Shown here piece after piece: positions 1-8,745 of a DNA stretch of 64,000 nucleotides (the first letter of the stretch is position 1; every line of letters begins with the position of its first letter). The notes beneath the pieces are model-generated. The model was not told the DNA's origin. It was given only the letters and a program-made list of their open reading frames with translations, and made no database searches. Origin of the DNA: Viridibacillus soli (GTDB taxonomy: Bacteria > Bacillota > Bacilli > Bacillales_A > Planococcaceae); contig NZ_JAEOAH010000004.1 in the NCBI RefSeq assembly GCF_016612995.1, positions 1-64,000 of the forward strand. The letters run 5' to 3'. Made by a program: the position numbers and the translations under genes.

Positions 1-555
1 GTCATCTACCATGACTTCGAGTTGATTGCGATCATGTTCCTTCGCTGTGGTGAGTACTGTTTTTTCGGGATAAGACGTTCCTTTTTCCATGAACACCAGG
101 CGTAAGTGAAGCATAACGCCCGCTTTTGTTTTACGAAATTCAGCCCATTTGTGATTCGTTAAATTAAGAGGTAATGTACTCGAATCAATGATTTTTAAAG
201 GCATGACGCTTTTCGAGAGATTCGTTTTTTGGTGGATTTGAACGACTAAATCAAGGAAAAGCTGTTGGAAGATGTCTGGATTCATGCCGTTCAATCTGCG
301 TGATAGCTGGGAAATACTGATGGATTCTAAGTTCGTGCCTTTTTGAAGATGTTCGTCGAAAAGACAATCACTCAGCGCATATAGACTTTCGGTTTCCTGT
401 AGCTGCGCAAAAAGCAGTAATTTTAAGAATGAATCCGTCGTAAGTTTTTTCGTATAAGCATCTAATTTCATCGTTTTCACGTTTTCTTCAAAAAGTTGAA
501 GATTTATGGGTAAAAACCATTGTCCAAATGATGTTTCTCGTGTAATCTTGTCCAT
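1..555 (-). CDS. IS4-family transposase, N-terminal part (runs off left edge)
   Basis: The reading frame is open from an ATG at 555 leftwards to the window edge (185 codons, no stop), so the 3' part lies outside. The product begins MDKITRETSFGQWFLPINLQ, typical of IS4/DUF4372-type transposases. A segment reading IIDSSTLPLNL fits the first acidic residue of the DDE catalytic triad, and the visible part ends EVMVDD, near where the second Asp is expected. Transposases of this family cut and paste their element. Whether the copy is intact cannot be seen. The terminal inverted repeat should lie between 556 and about 700 but I could not place it with confidence. Confidence 0.85.
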   Translation of the reverse strand, partial: MDKITRETSFGQWFLPINLQLFEENVKTMKLDAYTKKLTTDSFLKLLLFAQLQETESLYALSDCLFDEHLQKGTNLESISISQLSRRLNGMNPDIFQQLFLDLVVQIHQKTNLSKSVMPLKIIDSSTLPLNLTNHKWAEFRKTKAGVMLHLRLVFMEKGTSYPEKTVLTTAKEHDRNQLEVMVDD

Positions 556-897
556 ACGTAGTTCCTTTATTAGTGGATTTGGACGGGTTACCACCTGACT
601 TTATCATTTATAAAGGACTTTTTTTATGCACAAAACAAGATTATTGAACATTTTGAGTGTTTTTAAAACTAAAGTTATTTTAATGCAACGCTAGTGAAAA
701 ATATTAAAAAAATAGGAATTGAAATATTTATATATTATATAAATATGGTAATTTAACATATTTATAATTTAATTAATAGATTTTTATCTTAAAAGGAAAT
801 ATTATCATTGTAAAACAATTGCATGAATGGTATCTTATAATAGAATAATAAAATATTATATTATTCCAGATATTACAAAGAGAGAAGGATGTTTTTT
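556..897. other. AT-rich gap: element end and upstream region
   Basis: No gene is seen. The first about 60 bases continue the leader of the transposase gene and should contain one end of that element. From about 700 on the sequence is extremely AT-rich and probably holds the promoter of the secreted-protein gene that follows. No clear terminator was found. Confidence 0.5.
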
Positions 898-1377
898 ATG
901 AAAAAGTTTCTAGCGTGTATATTTACCATTCTATTATGTAGTACTATGCTAAGTATTCCAAATACATTAGCGGCCACTCTATATCTCGATAATGATGACC
1001 CGATTGGTAAAACATGGTCAGATGGGACTTGGGGTTATGCTAAGAGCAGTACAGGTTACAGAGGTGATCACAGGATTGCATATGGAAAAGGAAATGAATA
1101 TCATTGGAATTTTGATTTTCCTGGGACTGGAAAGAAAAAAATCTATTATGTGTATCTATCAAATGCTGCATTTACAAATACAAAAGCAGTATATTATGGA
1201 TCAAATATGAGTGGTACTGAAATGTATACATTAGGAGAAATAAATCAAAATAAAGCAAAACCAGGATGGGTTCAAATTAATAGTACTGGATATACTGGAA
1301 GTAATTATTGTTTAGCGGTTGGTACAAATGGTAGTACAGCTGGTACAGGAGCCGATGGTGCAAAAGTAGAATATTAG
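898..1377 (+). CDS. Secreted protein of unknown function
   Basis: I chose the ATG at 898 rather than 889, because AGAGAAGG at 881-888 touches the earlier ATG but lies 9 nt from the later one. The product (159 aa) starts with a classical signal peptide (MKKFLACIFTILL..., likely cleavage after NTLAA). The mature part is rich in Gly, Tyr, Trp, Thr and Asn and looks like a single small beta-sandwich domain, vaguely like golvesin/xylanase-associated carbohydrate- or wall-binding modules. There are no Cys residues beyond the signal region except one, and no catalytic motif. It is followed 25 nt later by an anchored protein, so the two may be co-transcribed. The function is not recognised. Confidence 0.7.
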   Translation: MKKFLACIFTILLCSTMLSIPNTLAATLYLDNDDPIGKTWSDGTWGYAKSSTGYRGDHRIAYGKGNEYHWNFDFPGTGKKKIYYVYLSNAAFTNTKAVYYGSNMSGTEMYTLGEINQNKAKPGWVQINSTGYTGSNYCLAVGTNGSTAGTGADGAKVEY

Positions 1378-1402
1378 GACATGATTAGTAGGTGAATATT
1401 TT

Positions 1403-2272
1403 ATGAAAAAAAGAGTTGCTATTTTTTATTCAATAAGTATTATTTTGATAGGGATATGGTTACTTATTAATAATAATTTTTCTTCTACTCATAATAAAAC
1501 TACGGATAATACATCAACTTTGAAAATTGGAAATAAGATTAAAAAAGACGATATTCAAGGTAAAATGCTGAATTCAATAGATTATTATAATAAAGTAAAA
1601 GGTTCATTTGTGATAGATAATAAATCCAGTAATTCCAATATTGAGATAGAATATTTTGTTGATACAAAAAAAAATAATTCAAAAACTGAAGGTATTTTAG
1701 AAGGTTCTTCAATAGAGCTCGTCCATAATGGTTCGAATAATACTAGGATAGAAATTGATAGAACGAATAAAGTTTTCAAAGTTATGAAAACAGTTCCACC
1801 AGAAGACCTTAGTGACATAGATGAAAATGAATTAGACAAATCTGTGAAAAGTAGATATGAATATGGTAATGATGGAGTAGTGTATGTTTTTAGAAACGAC
1901 CCAACTTATATGGGAATTGCTAGTGAATCTTTATTTCCACAAGAAACTGCTTTATGGTATCTTGAGGATCAGTCACTTTGGAGTATAAAAAAACATACTG
2001 AGAACATTCTCGGAAGAGAAGTAGTTGTGATTGATGGTGAATTTGAAGATTATTATGTGAAAAATCGTGGTGCTACAAGTTATAAACTTTGGGTTGATAT
2101 TAAGACTGGAATACTTCTTCAACTTGAGGAGTATAATAATGAGGAAATAATAAATTCTCTTTATACTAAATCAATTGAAGTAGATAGAAAAAGTTTTAGA
2201 CAGACTAACCTAAATGAAAATATTTTTAATGTAACTCCACCGAAAGGTTATAAAGAAATGACCCGTGAATAA
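1403..2272 (+). CDS. Membrane-anchored extracellular protein, possibly LolA/MucB-like
   Basis: The product has 289 aa. An N-terminal uncleaved membrane segment (residues 5-23) is followed by a low-complexity Asn/Thr/Ser linker and an extracellular domain of about 230 residues. Alternating polar strands and the ending LWVDIKTGILLQLEEY...FNVTPPKGY resemble the beta-rich fold of LolA/MucB-RseB-like sensor proteins (family resemblance by eye only). It lies 25 nt after a secreted protein and ends just before a strong terminator, suggesting a two-gene unit. Coding AT content is high compared with the pst operon, consistent with an accessory origin. Confidence 0.65.
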   Translation: MKKRVAIFYSISIILIGIWLLINNNFSSTHNKTTDNTSTLKIGNKIKKDDIQGKMLNSIDYYNKVKGSFVIDNKSSNSNIEIEYFVDTKKNNSKTEGILEGSSIELVHNGSNNTRIEIDRTNKVFKVMKTVPPEDLSDIDENELDKSVKSRYEYGNDGVVYVFRNDPTYMGIASESLFPQETALWYLEDQSLWSIKKHTENILGREVVVIDGEFEDYYVKNRGATSYKLWVDIKTGILLQLEEYNNEEIINSLYTKSIEVDRKSFRQTNLNENIFNVTPPKGYKEMTRE

Positions 2273-2290
2273 TTTCGGGGATTCTAAAAA

Positions 2291-2327
2291 GCATGGAACT
2301 TGTATAGTACAAGTTCCATGCCTTTTT
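2291..2327 (+). terminator. Rho-independent terminator
   Basis: A perfect 14-bp stem (GCATGGAACTTGTA at 2291-2304 with its complement at 2308-2321) has a 3-nt loop and is followed by a T run. It closes the two-gene unit upstream. Confidence 0.9.
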
Positions 2328-2504
2328 ATCGATTTTTTCAAATTTAGAAATATATAAATATGAAAATTAATCTTAATGTTTACACGTTATTCAAATAACG
2401 TACATATTTTATAGCAATTCTTTTTCATGCACGTAACAGTTTTTCTTTGATAGCATTATGAAGAAAGATACAGAATAATTTCGAGTTTCTTCTATTAATA
2501 TAGT

Positions 2505-2549
2505 AAAGCGCCTTACATTGTACAAAATACAATGTAAGGCGCTTTTTTT
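2505..2549 (+). terminator. Orphan rho-independent terminator upstream of pstS
   Basis: A 15-bp perfect stem (GCGCCTTACATTGTA, 2508-2522, pairing with 2528-2542) is followed by seven T. No gene lies between it and the previous terminator (2328-2504 holds nothing recognisable), so it probably insulates the pst promoter or is left from a lost gene. Confidence 0.8.
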
Positions 2550-2578
2550 GTATACAATGTTGCAAAAATCGACAGTAC

Positions 2579-2628
2579 TTTACAAAGCATTTACAATACC
2601 TTTATATAACCTTACATTCCATTTATAT
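2579..2628 (+). promoter_or_regulatory. PhoP-binding Pho box and pst promoter
   Basis: Four direct hexamers spaced exactly 11 bp are visible: TTTACA at 2579, TTTACA at 2590, TTTATA at 2601 and TTACAT at 2612. This matches the Bacillus PhoP consensus TT(A/C/T)A(C/T)A with 5-bp gaps. A possible -10 (TTATAT) lies at 2623-2628. The position 83 nt before pstS fits PhoPR-controlled phosphate-starvation induction. Confidence 0.85.
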
Positions 2629-2699
2629 GTCCTCAACATGCCTCCTTTATAGTTAGCAGTGTAGTAAACAAACATAAAAATCTTAGGGGGAACAAACAG

Positions 2700-3674
2700 A
2701 TGAAAAACTGGAAGTACTTCATGATGACATCAATCGTAGGCTCGGCACTGTTGTTAGGAGCATGTAGCAGTGACAAAGAAGAAGGAAGCAAAACGTCAAA
2801 TAGCGGTGCAACTAGCTCAGAGACAAATGCTGGTGCAAGTGAACAACTAGAAGGAAAATTAGCAGGCGATGGTTCTTCAACTGTAGCACCAATCATGGAG
2901 GCAATCGTAGAGGAATATACAGCTGTTCAACCTAAAGTACAAGTTTCAGTAGGTGTCTCTGGAACTGGTGGTGGGTTTGAGAAATTTATCGCAGGTGAGA
3001 CAGACTTCTCAAACGCATCACGTGAAGTTAAAGAAGAAGAGGCTGCTAAGTTAAAAGAAGCAGGCATTGACTATACAGAAATGAAAATTGCATACGATGG
3101 ATTATCAATCGTAGTGAATAAAGACAATGATTGGATAGAGGGCCTTACAGTCGAACAATTAAAAAAAGTTTGGGTTGAAGATGGTAAAGAAAAGAAATGG
3201 TCTGATATAGATCCGTCTTGGCCTAAAGAAAAAATCATCTACTATTCACCAGGTACTGCTTCAGGAACATACGATTACTTTGATGAAGTCATTTTAGACG
3301 GTAAAGACTTAGTGAAAAAAGCAACTCTATCAGAAGATGATAATGTACTAGTAAAAGGTGTACAGGGCGATAAAAATGCCATTGGGTTTTTCGGCTATGC
3401 TTACTACTTAGCGAATAAAGACAACTTGAAAATTGTAAAAGTGGGCGGCGTTGAACCAACAAATGAAACAATCAAATCTGGTGAGTACACACCACTTTCA
3501 AGACCATTATTCGTCTACGTGAAAAATAGTGCAGTAAAAGAAAATGCAGCATTATATGACTTTATGAAATATGCGCTTGAAAATGCAGGTGAAATGGCTG
3601 AGGCAGTAGGATATGTTAGAACACCTGATGAAGATTATAAAAAAGATTTAGATGCACTAGAGGGCTTGAAATAA
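2700..3674 (+). CDS. pstS: Phosphate ABC transporter substrate-binding lipoprotein PstS
   Basis: The product (324 aa) captures extracellular phosphate and delivers it to PstCA. The N-terminus is a lipoprotein signal with lipobox LLGAC (Cys at about residue 22) followed by a Ser/Gly/Glu linker. GDGSSTVAP near residue 60 and GVSGTGGGF near residue 95 are phosphate-binding loops of the PBP-like domain, and SPGTASGTY near residue 185 is a further conserved loop. AGGGGG at 2685-2690 gives 9-nt spacing to the ATG. It is the first gene of pstSCAB-phoU, downstream of a Pho box, and is separated from pstC by a hairpin that should raise PstS over the permease. Confidence 0.97.
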   Translation: MKNWKYFMMTSIVGSALLLGACSSDKEEGSKTSNSGATSSETNAGASEQLEGKLAGDGSSTVAPIMEAIVEEYTAVQPKVQVSVGVSGTGGGFEKFIAGETDFSNASREVKEEEAAKLKEAGIDYTEMKIAYDGLSIVVNKDNDWIEGLTVEQLKKVWVEDGKEKKWSDIDPSWPKEKIIYYSPGTASGTYDYFDEVILDGKDLVKKATLSEDDNVLVKGVQGDKNAIGFFGYAYYLANKDNLKIVKVGGVEPTNETIKSGEYTPLSRPLFVYVKNSAVKENAALYDFMKYALENAGEMAEAVGYVRTPDEDYKKDLDALEGLK

Positions 3675-3686
3675 TCACTGAAAAGT

Positions 3687-3726
3687 AAGGGGAGCGAGTA
3701 GCAAAACGCTATCTGCTGCCCTTTTT
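3687..3726 (+). terminator. Intercistronic attenuator hairpin between pstS and pstC
   Basis: A 16-position stem (3687-3702 pairing with 3708-3723, two mismatches and some G-T pairs) with a 5-nt loop is followed by TTTTT. Its position inside the operon suggests partial termination or mRNA stabilisation, giving more PstS than permease. Confidence 0.75.
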
Positions 3727-3744
3727 GTGAAGGGGGACTTCAAC

Positions 3745-4692
3745 TTGGTTATGAAACAACCAGCAGAGAAATTGTCTGTTCAAGAGTTAATTGCACAATC
3801 TCGCAGTAAAAGATCCAAAAAAGTGGTGGAGAAAATAATGCCTATATTATTGTTCATTACCGCTTTAATTTCTGTATTGACAACGTTTGGCATTGTCTTT
3901 ACGCTAATTTTCGAAACGATTGAATTCTTTACGAAAGTATCTGTTATCGATTTCTTATTTGGAACAGAATGGTTGCCATTCTCGGGTAAAGAGCCGATGT
4001 ACGGTATATTGCCACTCATTTTAGGAACATTGAAGGTTACATTCATTGCCGTGCTAGTAGCAGTTCCACTTGGTATTGCTGCAGCAATCTTCCTTAGTGA
4101 ATATGCAAGTGATCGTACACGCCGTTTGATCAAACCGGTTTTAGAAGTTTTAGCAGGTATACCAACAATTGTTTATGGATTCTTTGCCTTAACATTTGTC
4201 ACACCTGTTTTACAGGAAATTATCCCGGGTCTAAAAATATTTAATGCGTTAAGTCCAGGAATTGTTGTCGGTATAATGATTTTACCGATGATTGCCTCAC
4301 TTTCTGAAGATGCGATGACATCTGTACCGAACGCAATGCGTGAAGGTGCATTAGCACTTGGCTCAACAAAACTGGAAGTAGCCATCAAGATTGTTTTACC
4401 AGCAGCATTATCAGGGATTTTAGCTTCGGTCGTACTAGCAGTATCCCGCGCAATTGGTGAAACAATGATTGTTTCGCTTGCTGGAGGTGCGACGCCTAAG
4501 TTTGACTTTAACGTAACTGACTCAATACAAACGATGACAGCTTATATAGTGCAAGTTTCAACGGGTGATGCAGGATATGGCACAACAATTTACTACTCGA
4601 TTTACTCAGTAGGATTCACGCTATTCCTCTTCACATTGCTTATGAATTTACTCGCACATTTCATTTCAAAACGCTTTAGGGAGGAATACTGA
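3745..4692 (+). CDS. pstC: Phosphate ABC transporter permease PstC
   Basis: PstC is one of the two membrane subunits of the high-affinity phosphate importer. The frame can be read from a GTG at 3727, but AAGGGGGAC (3730-3738) lies inside that extension, so TTG 3745 (or ATG 3751) is the likely start, giving about 315 aa. Six hydrophobic segments are visible. The cytoplasmic loop MREGALALGSTKLEVAIKIV (about residue 205) is the EAA motif that contacts the ATPase. The stop overlaps the next gene (TGATG), indicating translational coupling with pstA. Confidence 0.96.
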   Translation: MVMKQPAEKLSVQELIAQSRSKRSKKVVEKIMPILLFITALISVLTTFGIVFTLIFETIEFFTKVSVIDFLFGTEWLPFSGKEPMYGILPLILGTLKVTFIAVLVAVPLGIAAAIFLSEYASDRTRRLIKPVLEVLAGIPTIVYGFFALTFVTPVLQEIIPGLKIFNALSPGIVVGIMILPMIASLSEDAMTSVPNAMREGALALGSTKLEVAIKIVLPAALSGILASVVLAVSRAIGETMIVSLAGGATPKFDFNVTDSIQTMTAYIVQVSTGDAGYGTTIYYSIYSVGFTLFLFTLLMNLLAHFISKRFREEY

Positions 4693-5573
4693 TGGTGAAA
4701 TATGTAGATCATGTGCAAGTTGTGAAACGGATGAATGGACGACTTGTTGTGAACAAGATGTTTAAAATCGTATTTCTCTTAGCAACACTCTTTGCGTTAG
4801 CGGCACTTGGTGTTTTAGTTTATCGTATGTTCGATCAAGGATGGGGTTATTTATCAGCAGACTTTATCACAAACTTTGCTTCTCGTTTCCCAGAAAAAGC
4901 AGGTATTAAAGCGGCACTTATTGGCTCCATGTGGTTAATGGTTGTTGTGGCGCCGATTTCATTATTACTTGGTGTTGGAACAGCCATTTATTTAGAAGAG
5001 TATGCGAAGCAAAATAGATTGAATGATTTTATTCGCATGAATATATCCAATTTAGCAGGAGTTCCTTCTATTGTGTTTGGTTTACTCGGCTTAACTATTT
5101 TCGTTCGCTCACTAGCTTTAGGAAAAAGTGTTCTAGCGGCAGGGCTTACGATGAGTTTGCTAATCTTGCCAGTCATTATCGTAGCTGCACAAGAAGCAAT
5201 TCGGGCTGTACCAAAAGAATTGCGCGAAGCATCGTACGGTATGGGGGCGACGAAGTGGCAAACCATTTTAAAAGTCGTGTTGCCATCTGCAGTGCCAGGG
5301 ATTTTAACAGGAAGCATTTTAGCCTTATCTCGAGCAGTAGGAGAGACAGCGCCACTCGTTGTTTTAGGAATTCCAGTAATCGTACATTTCTTACCTAATG
5401 GCATTTTGAGTGAATTTACAGCATTACCAATGCAAATCTTTGACTGGGCAAAACGTCCACAAGAGGAATTCCAATATGTTGCAGCGGCCGGTATTCTAGT
5501 ATTAATGACATTTTTAGTCATCTTGAATTCAATTGCTGTCTTTATACGAAATAAATTTCAAAATCGCTATTAA
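4692..5573 (+). CDS. pstA: Phosphate ABC transporter permease PstA
   Basis: PstA is the second membrane subunit (293 aa), pairing with PstC to form the phosphate channel. Six hydrophobic helices are seen, with the EAA loop LREASYGMGATKWQTILKVV around residue 180. The ATG overlaps the pstC stop by one base, and the stop is 19 nt before pstB. The length is usual for the family. Confidence 0.96.
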   Translation: MVKYVDHVQVVKRMNGRLVVNKMFKIVFLLATLFALAALGVLVYRMFDQGWGYLSADFITNFASRFPEKAGIKAALIGSMWLMVVVAPISLLLGVGTAIYLEEYAKQNRLNDFIRMNISNLAGVPSIVFGLLGLTIFVRSLALGKSVLAAGLTMSLLILPVIIVAAQEAIRAVPKELREASYGMGATKWQTILKVVLPSAVPGILTGSILALSRAVGETAPLVVLGIPVIVHFLPNGILSEFTALPMQIFDWAKRPQEEFQYVAAAGILVLMTFLVILNSIAVFIRNKFQNRY

Positions 5574-5592
5574 AAACTAGGGGGCTTCAAAG

Positions 5593-6420
5593 ATGGTTAA
5601 ACTTTCAGTAAAAGACGTATATGTAGCAAAAGGACAAAATTTAAAAGTAGTTTCAAAAGAAGAAAAACAAACAGTGTATCATTCGAAAAAGTTGAATTTG
5701 TGGTACGGCGAACATCATGCATTAAAAGATATTGATCTAGAAATGAAAGAGAATGAAGTAACGGCTATTATTGGGCCATCTGGTTGCGGTAAATCAACGT
5801 ATATTAAAACATTAAATCGTATGGTTGAACTAGTGCCATCCGTTTGTACACAGGGTGAAATCTTATACCGTGAGCGCAATATTTTGGACAACAAATACCA
5901 AGTTGAAGAATTACGCACAAAAGTGGGGATGGTATTCCAAAAACCCAATCCATTTCCTAAATCTATTTACGATAATATTGCCTACGGTCCACGAATTCAT
6001 GGCATTAAAAATAAAAAAGTGCTCGATGAAATTGTTGAAAAAAGTTTGCGAGGAGCAGCAATTTGGGATGAAGTAAAAGATCGTTTAAACCAAAATGCGT
6101 ATGGCTTATCGGGTGGTCAGCAACAACGTATTTGTATCGCAAGATGTCTAGCGATTGAGCCAGATGTTATTTTAATGGATGAGCCAACGTCAGCGCTAGA
6201 TCCAATTTCTACATTAAAAGTGGAAGAGCTAGTACAGGAGTTAAAAGAGAATTTCTCTATCATTATTGTGACGCACAATATGCAGCAAGCAGCGCGTATA
6301 TCCGATAAAACAGCATTCTTCTTAAATGGAGAAGTAATTGAGTATGAGGCTACGAACCATATTTTCTCTACACCTACGGATAAGAGAACAGAAGATTATA
6401 TTTCCGGAAGATTTGGTTAA
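5593..6420 (+). CDS. pstB: Phosphate ABC transporter ATP-binding protein PstB
   Basis: PstB is the ATPase subunit (275 aa) that powers phosphate import. Walker A is GPSGCGKST (about residue 58), the Q-loop is VFQKPNPFP, the signature is LSGGQQQR (about residue 172), Walker B is [12 protein letters not shown], and the H-loop is IIVTHNM. An N-terminal extension of about 30 residues precedes the usual ABC start, but AGGGGG just before 5593 supports the listed start. Only one pstB copy is present, where B. subtilis has two adjacent copies. Confidence 0.97.
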   Translation: MVKLSVKDVYVAKGQNLKVVSKEEKQTVYHSKKLNLWYGEHHALKDIDLEMKENEVTAIIGPSGCGKSTYIKTLNRMVELVPSVCTQGEILYRERNILDNKYQVEELRTKVGMVFQKPNPFPKSIYDNIAYGPRIHGIKNKKVLDEIVEKSLRGAAIWDEVKDRLNQNAYGLSGGQQQRICIARCLAIEPDVILMDEPTSALDPISTLKVEELVQELKENFSIIIVTHNMQQAARISDKTAFFLNGEVIEYEATNHIFSTPTDKRTEDYISGRFG

Positions 6421-6435
6421 GGAGGAATAGTAGTA

Positions 6436-7095
6436 ATGACAGTTCGTGAAAAATTCGAAAATGATTTACACCGAGTACAAGGCCTGATGTTAGATTTATG
6501 CCATATGTCTATTCATGCATTAGAAAAATCAGTTGAGGCCCTTTTCGAGCAAGATATTGATGCGGCTTTAGTATTGATGGATCAAGACCGCTTTATAAAT
6601 AGATTAGAAGAGCATATTAATGATGAAGTAATTTTATTAATCGCCAAACAGCAACCGGTTGCGACTGATTTACGTCGCTTAATCGTCATGATTAAAGCGG
6701 CCTCTGATATGGAGAGAATTGGAGATTATGCGGTAAATATAGCGAAGGAAACAATTCGCCTTGGGCAAACAAAAGTGGTGTATCCTACTGAAAAAATTGC
6801 ACAAATGCGTGATCAAGCCATTGCGATGTTAAAAGGCATGGTGCAGGCATTTATCGATGAGGATATGCAAAAAGCGAAAGAAATTGCACTCTTGGATGAT
6901 CAAATTGATACATTATATGGTGAGGCTATTGTTGAGATTTTAAATACACCAACAGAAAATATGAAGGATATTGGACAAGTGGCACAGTTATCATTTGTAT
7001 GTCGCTATTTAGAACGCTCTGCAGATCATGCCACCAATTTGGCAGAGCTATTATTTTACTTAGTAAAGGGTAAGCATTATGAATTGAACCAATAG
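6436..7095 (+). CDS. phoU: Phosphate transport system regulator PhoU
   Basis: The product (219 aa) is two repeats of a three-helix bundle, the PhoU fold. The paired metal-site motifs appear as DMERIGDYAVNIA (about residue 95) and YLERSADHATNLAE (about residue 197). In the known family PhoU links the Pst transporter to the phosphate sensor kinase and limits phosphate uptake. It is the last gene of the operon, 15 nt after pstB with GGAGG before the ATG, and is followed by a terminator. In B. subtilis the pst operon lacks phoU, so its presence here is a notable difference. Confidence 0.95.
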   Translation: MTVREKFENDLHRVQGLMLDLCHMSIHALEKSVEALFEQDIDAALVLMDQDRFINRLEEHINDEVILLIAKQQPVATDLRRLIVMIKAASDMERIGDYAVNIAKETIRLGQTKVVYPTEKIAQMRDQAIAMLKGMVQAFIDEDMQKAKEIALLDDQIDTLYGEAIVEILNTPTENMKDIGQVAQLSFVCRYLERSADHATNLAELLFYLVKGKHYELNQ

Positions 7096-7106
7096 AAATC
7101 TACACT

Positions 7107-7143
7107 AAAAAAGCAAGCTGACTATTTGTCGGCTTGCTTTTTC
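7107..7143. terminator. Terminator of the pst operon (bidirectional)
   Basis: The stem AAGCAAGC at 7111-7118 pairs with GCTTGCTT at 7132-7139, extends inwards by GAC/GTC, and is flanked by A and T runs on both sides, so it can act on both strands. Confidence 0.85.
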
Positions 7144-7192
7144 TGGAAATTCTAAAATTAATGCTTTTTATAAAGTTTCAATTGGAATGAAT

Positions 7193-7360
7193 TCAATCTT
7201 TGGCTTTGGTCGCCAATGGAATTAGTATTAATAAGATAATGAAAAATAGTGCGAATCTTATTATCAGCCTAATCCTACTATCCTCCTTTACCCACTTTTG
7301 AATAGGATGTATGAAATGTCCGCTTGTACTTATGGAAATATGCTGATCAATTAAATTCAC
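7193..7360 (-). CDS. Possible small membrane protein (55 aa)
   Basis: A GTG-started frame lies between two terminators. The C-terminal half has a strong membrane segment (about 20 residues rich in Ile, Leu and Phe) ending in a short basic tail. AGAAGAGG precedes the GTG but with about 13-nt spacing, longer than ideal. I do not recognise the protein. The isolated position between terminators is the main support, and it could also be a remnant. The rest of the 7096-7509 interval holds nothing else. Confidence 0.3.
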   Translation of the reverse strand: MNLIDQHISISTSGHFIHPIQKWVKEDSRIRLIIRFALFFIILLILIPLATKAKD

Positions 7361-7436
7361 ATTTTTCTGGTGCCTCTTCTAATGACGAAAGACTTTTTAG
7401 AATCTCTGTACAATAAGACCTGAGCCTCTACATAAA

Positions 7437-7482
7437 AGAACGCCCATTAAGTTAGTTTTACACTTAATGGGCGTTCTGCTTT
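7437..7482. terminator. Bidirectional terminator
   Basis: A 16-bp perfect stem (7437-7452 pairing with 7462-7477, AGAACGCCCATTAAGT) has T-rich flanks on both strands. It ends the minus-strand yqzCD pair. Confidence 0.85.
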
Positions 7483-7509
7483 TTAGATGATGTATGAGCA
7501 TATATACTG

Positions 7510-7989
7510 TTATTTACTACGTGTAATTTTTTTTGCAATCTGAGCAGTTGTCATATTGACTGTTAGATCGTAAGAGCCAATTTGAAGACTTGATGCTTTG
7601 TCGTTTTTAATGATGTAAAGCTCGAAGTCACCGGCGTCTTTAATCATACCAGCCTTTTCAAGTGTTTCACTTACTTCTGATGTTCCCATGCCTTTTTTTA
7701 TGACAAGTGTGTACGAATTTACTTGTTTCTTAGCTAGGGTCTTTGTAGTGACTGTATTGTTTTTTAACGCGTTGTAATCTGTTTGGATTTTAGCGAGCTG
7801 CTCTTTTGCTTCAGCTGCCTCAACGTTGATTGTTTCTAGTTCATTTTTCTTAATAATAACTGAACCTTTCGGCAAGTTTGCTTTAGCTGCTTCTGTGTTG
7901 TCATCTTGAGTTAAAAAGTCTGCTGTAGTGAAGCTAGCACCTGCTACAAAAAGTGCGATGCCAAATGCACGGATGGATGATTTTCTCAT
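7510..7989 (-). CDS. YqzC-like exported protein with MltG/YceG-like C-terminus
   Basis: The product has 159 aa. An N-terminal signal/anchor segment (residues 8-24) is followed by a short coiled coil (about residues 50-78). A C-terminal region containing GMGTSEVSETLEKAGMIKDA resembles the LysM-like part of MltG/YceG cell-wall proteins but lacks the catalytic lytic-transglycosylase domain. It overlaps the upstream yqzD-like gene by 4 nt, indicating coupled translation. Position beside pst matches B. subtilis yqzC, and the function is not established. Confidence 0.75.
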   Translation of the reverse strand: MRKSSIRAFGIALFVAGASFTTADFLTQDDNTEAAKANLPKGSVIIKKNELETINVEAAEAKEQLAKIQTDYNALKNNTVTTKTLAKKQVNSYTLVIKKGMGTSEVSETLEKAGMIKDAGDFELYIIKNDKASSLQIGSYDLTVNMTTAQIAKKITRSK

Positions 7990-8360
7990 ACGCGGCTGCC
8001 TCCAGCTAAAAGAACCTCTTGTACTTGCTCGATGGTTAAAGAGGAGCGCTTACTAATTTCAGGTACAGTATAACCTTGCTTATGTAGCGCTTGCACCTGA
8101 CTGACGATAATTTGGTGAATACCTTTTGATGATGCAGCTGTAGGAGCAGTTGTTTTTTTGGGCTTTCCAATCATTTTGGGCTCTAATAATAGTTCTTCCT
8201 CAATGATTTTTAAACGACGTTTCAATTGATGTGTCTCCTGATAGAAATTAAGAGAAAGCTCCTCAACATCGCCCTCCATTTGTGTCGAATGATCTTTGAT
8301 AAAAAATGACGCGATTATTACGATAATTCCAATAATCATTAATATAGATGATAATTCCAA
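7986..8360 (-). CDS. YqzD-like membrane protein
   Basis: The product has 124 aa, with one N-terminal membrane helix (residues 4-21), a central coiled-coil stretch around residues 35-65, and a C-terminal helix-turn-helix-like segment (LHKQGYTVPEISKRSSLTIE) that resembles short DUF6115-type tails. It is transcribed with the yqzC-like gene and overlaps it by 4 nt. GAGG appears just before the start. The function is unknown; the call rests on position and topology. Confidence 0.7.
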   Translation of the reverse strand: MELSSILMIIGIIVIIASFFIKDHSTQMEGDVEELSLNFYQETHQLKRRLKIIEEELLLEPKMIGKPKKTTAPTAASSKGIHQIIVSQVQALHKQGYTVPEISKRSSLTIEQVQEVLLAGGSRV

Positions 8361-8587
8361 AATCCTTCACCTCAATAGGTTAAAATAGTTGTGTGTTCAT
8401 TTTATCATAAAGTAGTCCATAATACTCCTACACATCAAACAGTATCCCACGTTTTGCTAAGGATTAGACGAAATTTCCATAAGAAATGACAGTAGATTTT
8501 TTTTGAAGTTATGATATAATGAGTTAGTCGTATAAATCATGCTCACTAAAGACATTTTATTCTTGATATAGAGTGGGAGGGGTAAAG

Positions 8588-8737
8588 ATGCGCGTTAATA
8601 TTACATTAGCTTGCACTGAATGTGGAGAACGTAACTACATTTCAAAGAAAAACAAGCGTAACAATCCAGAACGTCTTGAATTGAAAAAATATTGCTCTCG
8701 TGATAAGAAGAACACTCTTCACCGTGAAACGAAGTAA
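8588..8737 (+). CDS. rpmG: Large ribosomal subunit protein bL33 (RpmG)
   Basis: The product is 49 aa: [20 protein letters not shown] and onward, ending THRETK-like (LHRETK). This is the characteristic bL33 sequence, and it was too short to be listed as a long ORF. GGGAGGGG precedes the ATG. The N-terminal zinc pair is CTEC (residues 9 and 12); the second pair shows only one Cys (KKYCSRD), so zinc binding may be incomplete. It is a component of the 50S subunit, positioned upstream of the cyclo-ligase gene as in B. subtilis (rpmGA). Confidence 0.96.
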   Translation: MRVNITLACTECGERNYISKKNKRNNPERLELKKYCSRDKKNTLHRETK

Positions 8738-8745
8738 TAACTGTT

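Noticed and set aside
992-1210. 72-codon plus-strand ORF inside the secreted-protein gene
   Set aside because: It is an out-of-frame shadow of 898-1377 with no ribosome site and no domain pattern.
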